Assembly: GCF_002874965.1 (NCBI RefSeq)
Contig: NZ_CP025624.1
Span: 1,364,001-1,428,000 of the forward strand
Length of the DNA stretch: 64,000 bases
Origin: Pseudomonas sp. NC02
Lineage (GTDB): Bacteria; Pseudomonadota; Gammaproteobacteria; Pseudomonadales; Pseudomonadaceae
Direction: 5' to 3'
Positions 61,405-64,000 of this stretch are shown piece by piece. The position numbers were made by a program, and so were the translations under genes. Numbering within the stretch: the first letter of the stretch is position 1; every line of letters starts with the position of its first letter. A model generated the notes under the pieces. The model was not told where the DNA came from. It did no database searches and was given only the letters and a program-made list of their open reading frames with translations.

Positions 61405-63732
61405 ATGATTCGCACGCTGCCCGCTGTTTTTGCCCTGTTGTTTGCCGCGCCATTGCTGGCTGCGCCTGCCGGGCAACAAACCTTGTTCAACTTTGTACGG
61501 CCCGCCGATGTGGTCAAGGTGGCGACCCAGGACGCCAGCCTGCCGCAATACAACGCCGAACAAACCGCTGAAGGCGAAGTGCTGCGCCGTATCACCTTCA
61601 ACCCGGCGGCCGAACCGAGCCTGGTGCTCAGCCCGCAGACCGGCGCCTGGGACTGGTCGCAATCCGGTGCCATGAGCCTGCGGATTCAAAGTGCGATGGA
61701 CTGGGCGCTGACCCTGTACGTCAAGGTGCAGAGCAATGACGGCCGAACGCTGTTCAGCCGTATCGACCTGCCAGCCGGTCCCGCGCAAACGCTGTTGATT
61801 CCGCTGCAAGCCAACTCGCCCCTGAGCCAGGGGATGAAGGCCGGCCCGCCGATGCCGATCACCGTCGATGGCCAGCGCGTGCTGCTGGCCAGCAGCGAAG
61901 GGGAGATCGACCGCAGCCAGATCGTGTCGGTGACCCTGTCGATGATCAAGCCGAACGTTGCCCAAAGCATCTTGCTCGAACGCTTTGGCGTGCAGGACAT
62001 CGCGCCGGTACTCAAGGCTACCTACAGCGATCTGGTGGACGCCTATGGGCAGTCCACCCGCGCCCGGTGGCCGGAGAAAGTCAGCAGCGACGAGCAGTTG
62101 AGGGCCGCAGCGGTCAAGGAACAGCAACAGCTCAAGGGCTGGCTGGCCGAGCGCGACAAGGCCTCCCTGGACAAATTCGGCGGCTGGAACAAGGGCCCGG
62201 CCTTTGACGCCAGCGGCTTCTTCCGCACCGAGAAGCGCGACGGGCGCTGGTACCTGGTGACACCGGAAGGCCATCCGTTCTACTCCCTGGGCGTCAACAC
62301 CGTCGCCCCGGACAACAGCCAGACCTACGTGGCGGGCCGCGAATGGATGTTTGCCGCGCTGCCCAAGGCCGGCGAGCCTTTCGACAAATACTACGGCAGC
62401 GGTGACAGCCGCAGCGGCAATGGTGCCGATCAGGGGCGCAGCTTTAATGTCGGCCGCTGGTACGACTTCTATGGCGCCAACCTGCAGCGTACCTATGGCC
62501 AGCCGTGCGTGCCGCCGGCACCTTGTGCTCCGGAAGGTTTCGACCAGAAACGCTGGGTCAGCCACACCCTCGACCGCCTGCGGGCCTGGGGTTTCAATAC
62601 TGTCGGCAACTGGAGTGCGCCGCAGCTGGCGACCGCCGACCGCGTGCCTTACACCTTGCCACTGTCGATCGTCGGTGATTACGCGAGCATCAGCACCGGC
62701 ACCGATTGGTGGGGCGGCATGCCCGACCCGTTCGACCCGCGCTTCGCCATGGCCACCGAGCGTGCGGTGGCAATTGCCGCCCGTGACCATCGCGACGACC
62801 CGTGGCTGATCGGCTTCTTTGCCGACAACGAACTGGCCTGGGCCGGTCCCGGTGATGATGCGAAATCCCGCTACGCCCTGGCCTACGGCACCCTGCGCAT
62901 GACCACCGACGTGCCGGCCAAGCGCGCGTTTCTCAAGCAATTGCGCGACAAGTACCGCAACCAGGAGGGGCTTTCCAGGGCCTGGGGCATCGAGCTGCCC
63001 GCCTGGGAACTGATGGAAGACCCGGGCTTTGTGCCGCCAATGCCAAGCCCGGAGCACCCGGAAATCGAAGCGGACTTCAAGTACTTCCAGAAGACCTTTG
63101 CCGAGGCCTACTTCAAGACCATCTCCGATGCATTGAAATGGCATGCGCCCAACCAGCTGTTGCTGGGTGGCCGATACGCGGTCAGCACGCCGGAAGCGGT
63201 GGCGTCCTGCGCGCAGTATTGCGATGTGCTGAGCTTCAACATGTACACCCTCAAGCCTCAGGACGGCTACGACTTTGCGGCCCTGCGGACGTTGGACAAG
63301 CCGGTGCTGATCACCGAATTCAACTTCGGCTCGGCGGACCGCGGCCCGTTCTGGGGCGGCGTGACGCAGTTGGCTCGGGAAGAGGATCGTGGGGTTGCCT
63401 ACGCCAACTTCCTGAAGCAGGCCATGGCCGAACCGTCGATTGTCGGCGTGCATTGGTTCCAGTACCTGGACCAGCCGGTTACCGGCCGTTTGCTTGACGG
63501 CGAAAACGGCCACTTCGGCCTGGTCGGCATCACCGATGTGCCGTTCCAGGGGTTTGTCGACAGTGTGCGCAAAAGTAACCTGGCTGCCGTCGATCAGCTG
63601 GGCAAGGAGGCCGAAAAGGCCAAGGCTGCCGCAGCGGTCCACGCCGGTGAGGGCGGCAAGCCCGGGCGTGAAGGCAATGCAGCAGCGCCGGGTGCAGAGC
63701 ATTCCGGCGGGCATTCCGGCAAAGGTCATTGA
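61405..63732 (+). CDS. Exported glycoside hydrolase, beta-agarase-like clan A type
   Basis: 775 residues with a signal peptide (cleavage around LLAA-P, residue 20). An N-terminal beta-sandwich-like region (about 25-200) is followed by a TIM-barrel catalytic domain (about 265-720). The acid/base pair is NE476 (FFADNELAW) and the nucleophile is E638 (VLITEFNFGS), the clan A spacing. Databases often name such proteins beta-agarase, but substrate cannot be assigned. The last ~40 residues are an Ala/Lys/Gly/His-rich tail (AEHSGGHSGKGH) with no recognised role. It follows dinG after 95 bases. Confidence 0.82.
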   Translation: MIRTLPAVFALLFAAPLLAAPAGQQTLFNFVRPADVVKVATQDASLPQYNAEQTAEGEVLRRITFNPAAEPSLVLSPQTGAWDWSQSGAMSLRIQSAMDWALTLYVKVQSNDGRTLFSRIDLPAGPAQTLLIPLQANSPLSQGMKAGPPMPITVDGQRVLLASSEGEIDRSQIVSVTLSMIKPNVAQSILLERFGVQDIAPVLKATYSDLVDAYGQSTRARWPEKVSSDEQLRAAAVKEQQQLKGWLAERDKASLDKFGGWNKGPAFDASGFFRTEKRDGRWYLVTPEGHPFYSLGVNTVAPDNSQTYVAGREWMFAALPKAGEPFDKYYGSGDSRSGNGADQGRSFNVGRWYDFYGANLQRTYGQPCVPPAPCAPEGFDQKRWVSHTLDRLRAWGFNTVGNWSAPQLATADRVPYTLPLSIVGDYASISTGTDWWGGMPDPFDPRFAMATERAVAIAARDHRDDPWLIGFFADNELAWAGPGDDAKSRYALAYGTLRMTTDVPAKRAFLKQLRDKYRNQEGLSRAWGIELPAWELMEDPGFVPPMPSPEHPEIEADFKYFQKTFAEAYFKTISDALKWHAPNQLLLGGRYAVSTPEAVASCAQYCDVLSFNMYTLKPQDGYDFAALRTLDKPVLITEFNFGSADRGPFWGGVTQLAREEDRGVAYANFLKQAMAEPSIVGVHWFQYLDQPVTGRLLDGENGHFGLVGITDVPFQGFVDSVRKSNLAAVDQLGKEAEKAKAAAAVHAGEGGKPGREGNAAAPGAEHSGGHSGKGH

Positions 63733-63824
63733 TGGGGGCTGATCGACGAGAGCGGGTTCACAAATCGCTCAATGGCTGGAACAATGTCGGCCACTTTCTG
63801 TAGTACTTTTCCAAGGGGGCTTAG

Positions 63825-64000
63825 GTGCAGATTCAGGGTCATTACGAGCTTCAATTCGAAGCGGTGCGTGAAGCCTTCGCCGCGCTGTTCGACGACCCTC
63901 AGGAACGTGGTGCCGCGCTGTGCATCCAGATTGGCGGCGAAACCGTCGTCGACTTGTGGGCCGGTACCGCCGACAAGGACGGTGCCGAGGCCTGGCAAAG
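63825..64000 (+). CDS. Serine hydrolase/esterase of the beta-lactamase (EstB) family, N-terminal part
   Basis: The reading frame starts with GTG at 63825 after an AAGGGGG site and runs off the window end; 58 residues are visible. The N-terminal text (YELQFEAVREAFAALFDD, then GAALCIQIGGETVVDLWAGTAD) is typical of class C beta-lactamase-related esterases such as EstB/LpqH-like proteins. The catalytic SxxK motif would lie beyond the edge. It is 92 bases after the glycoside hydrolase gene. Confidence 0.8.
   Translation, partial: MQIQGHYELQFEAVREAFAALFDDPQERGAALCIQIGGETVVDLWAGTADKDGAEAWQ

Overview
The window comes from a fluorescent Pseudomonas chromosome, most like the P. fluorescens group. This rests on gene order (bamA-skp-lpxD-fabZ-lpxA-lpxB-rnhB-dnaE-accA-tilS-pyrG-kdsA-eno-ftsB-ispD, then adhC-fghA-ispF-truD-surE-pcm-nlpD-rpoS), on protein sequence character, and on many REP/REPIN palindromes of the GTGGGAGC...GGCTTGC type. 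Identifications come from recognising sequence families and motifs; no database search was possible. No tRNA, rRNA, CRISPR array, insertion sequence or prophage gene was seen.

Region 1 (1-17474, all +) is a housekeeping superoperon. It covers outer-membrane assembly (end of bamA, skp), lipid A synthesis (lpxD, lpxA, lpxB) with fabZ, RNase HII, the replicative polymerase DnaE, acetyl-CoA carboxylase alpha, tRNA-Ile lysidine synthase, CTP synthase, KDO-8-P synthase, enolase, FtsB and IspD. Region 2 (17478-20516, -) is one large accessory gene for a predicted multidomain toxin. It has a TIKI/ChaN/EreA-like module and a C-terminal stretch that reads like an SH2 domain without the FLVR arginine; this is the most unusual protein here. 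Region 3 (20586-28712) holds glutathione-dependent formaldehyde detoxification (gfnR, adhC, fghA) and the ispF-truD-surE-pcm-nlpD-rpoS block.

Region 4 (28713-41709) has a repeat-dense segment after rpoS, a cold-shock protein, dcd, and a ligase-associated DNA repair quartet (exonuclease, ATP-dependent ligase, Lhr-type helicase, PdeM phosphoesterase). The quartet is split into two pairs by an aotJQMOP arginine/ornithine uptake operon and an ~800 bp giant palindrome with a REPIN at its centre. No argR follows aotP.

Region 5 (41942-54577) carries a QuiP-like acyl-homoserine lactone acylase, a GST, an isochorismatase-fold protein lacking the usual Cys, and a siderophore system (TonB receptor, PiuC-type dioxygenase, binding protein, permease, ATPase) behind a possible Fur box, with a divergent two-component system. 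Region 6 (54718-64000) has SEC-C zinc-motif proteins, an OmpA-family lipoprotein with calcium-binding-type repeats, a glycine-rich collagen-like exported protein, DinG, a large exported clan-A-type glycoside hydrolase and the start of a serine hydrolase.

REP-type palindromes occur about ten times, mostly between genes and several at convergent gene ends. Three are nested one inside another at the same position of the host REP.
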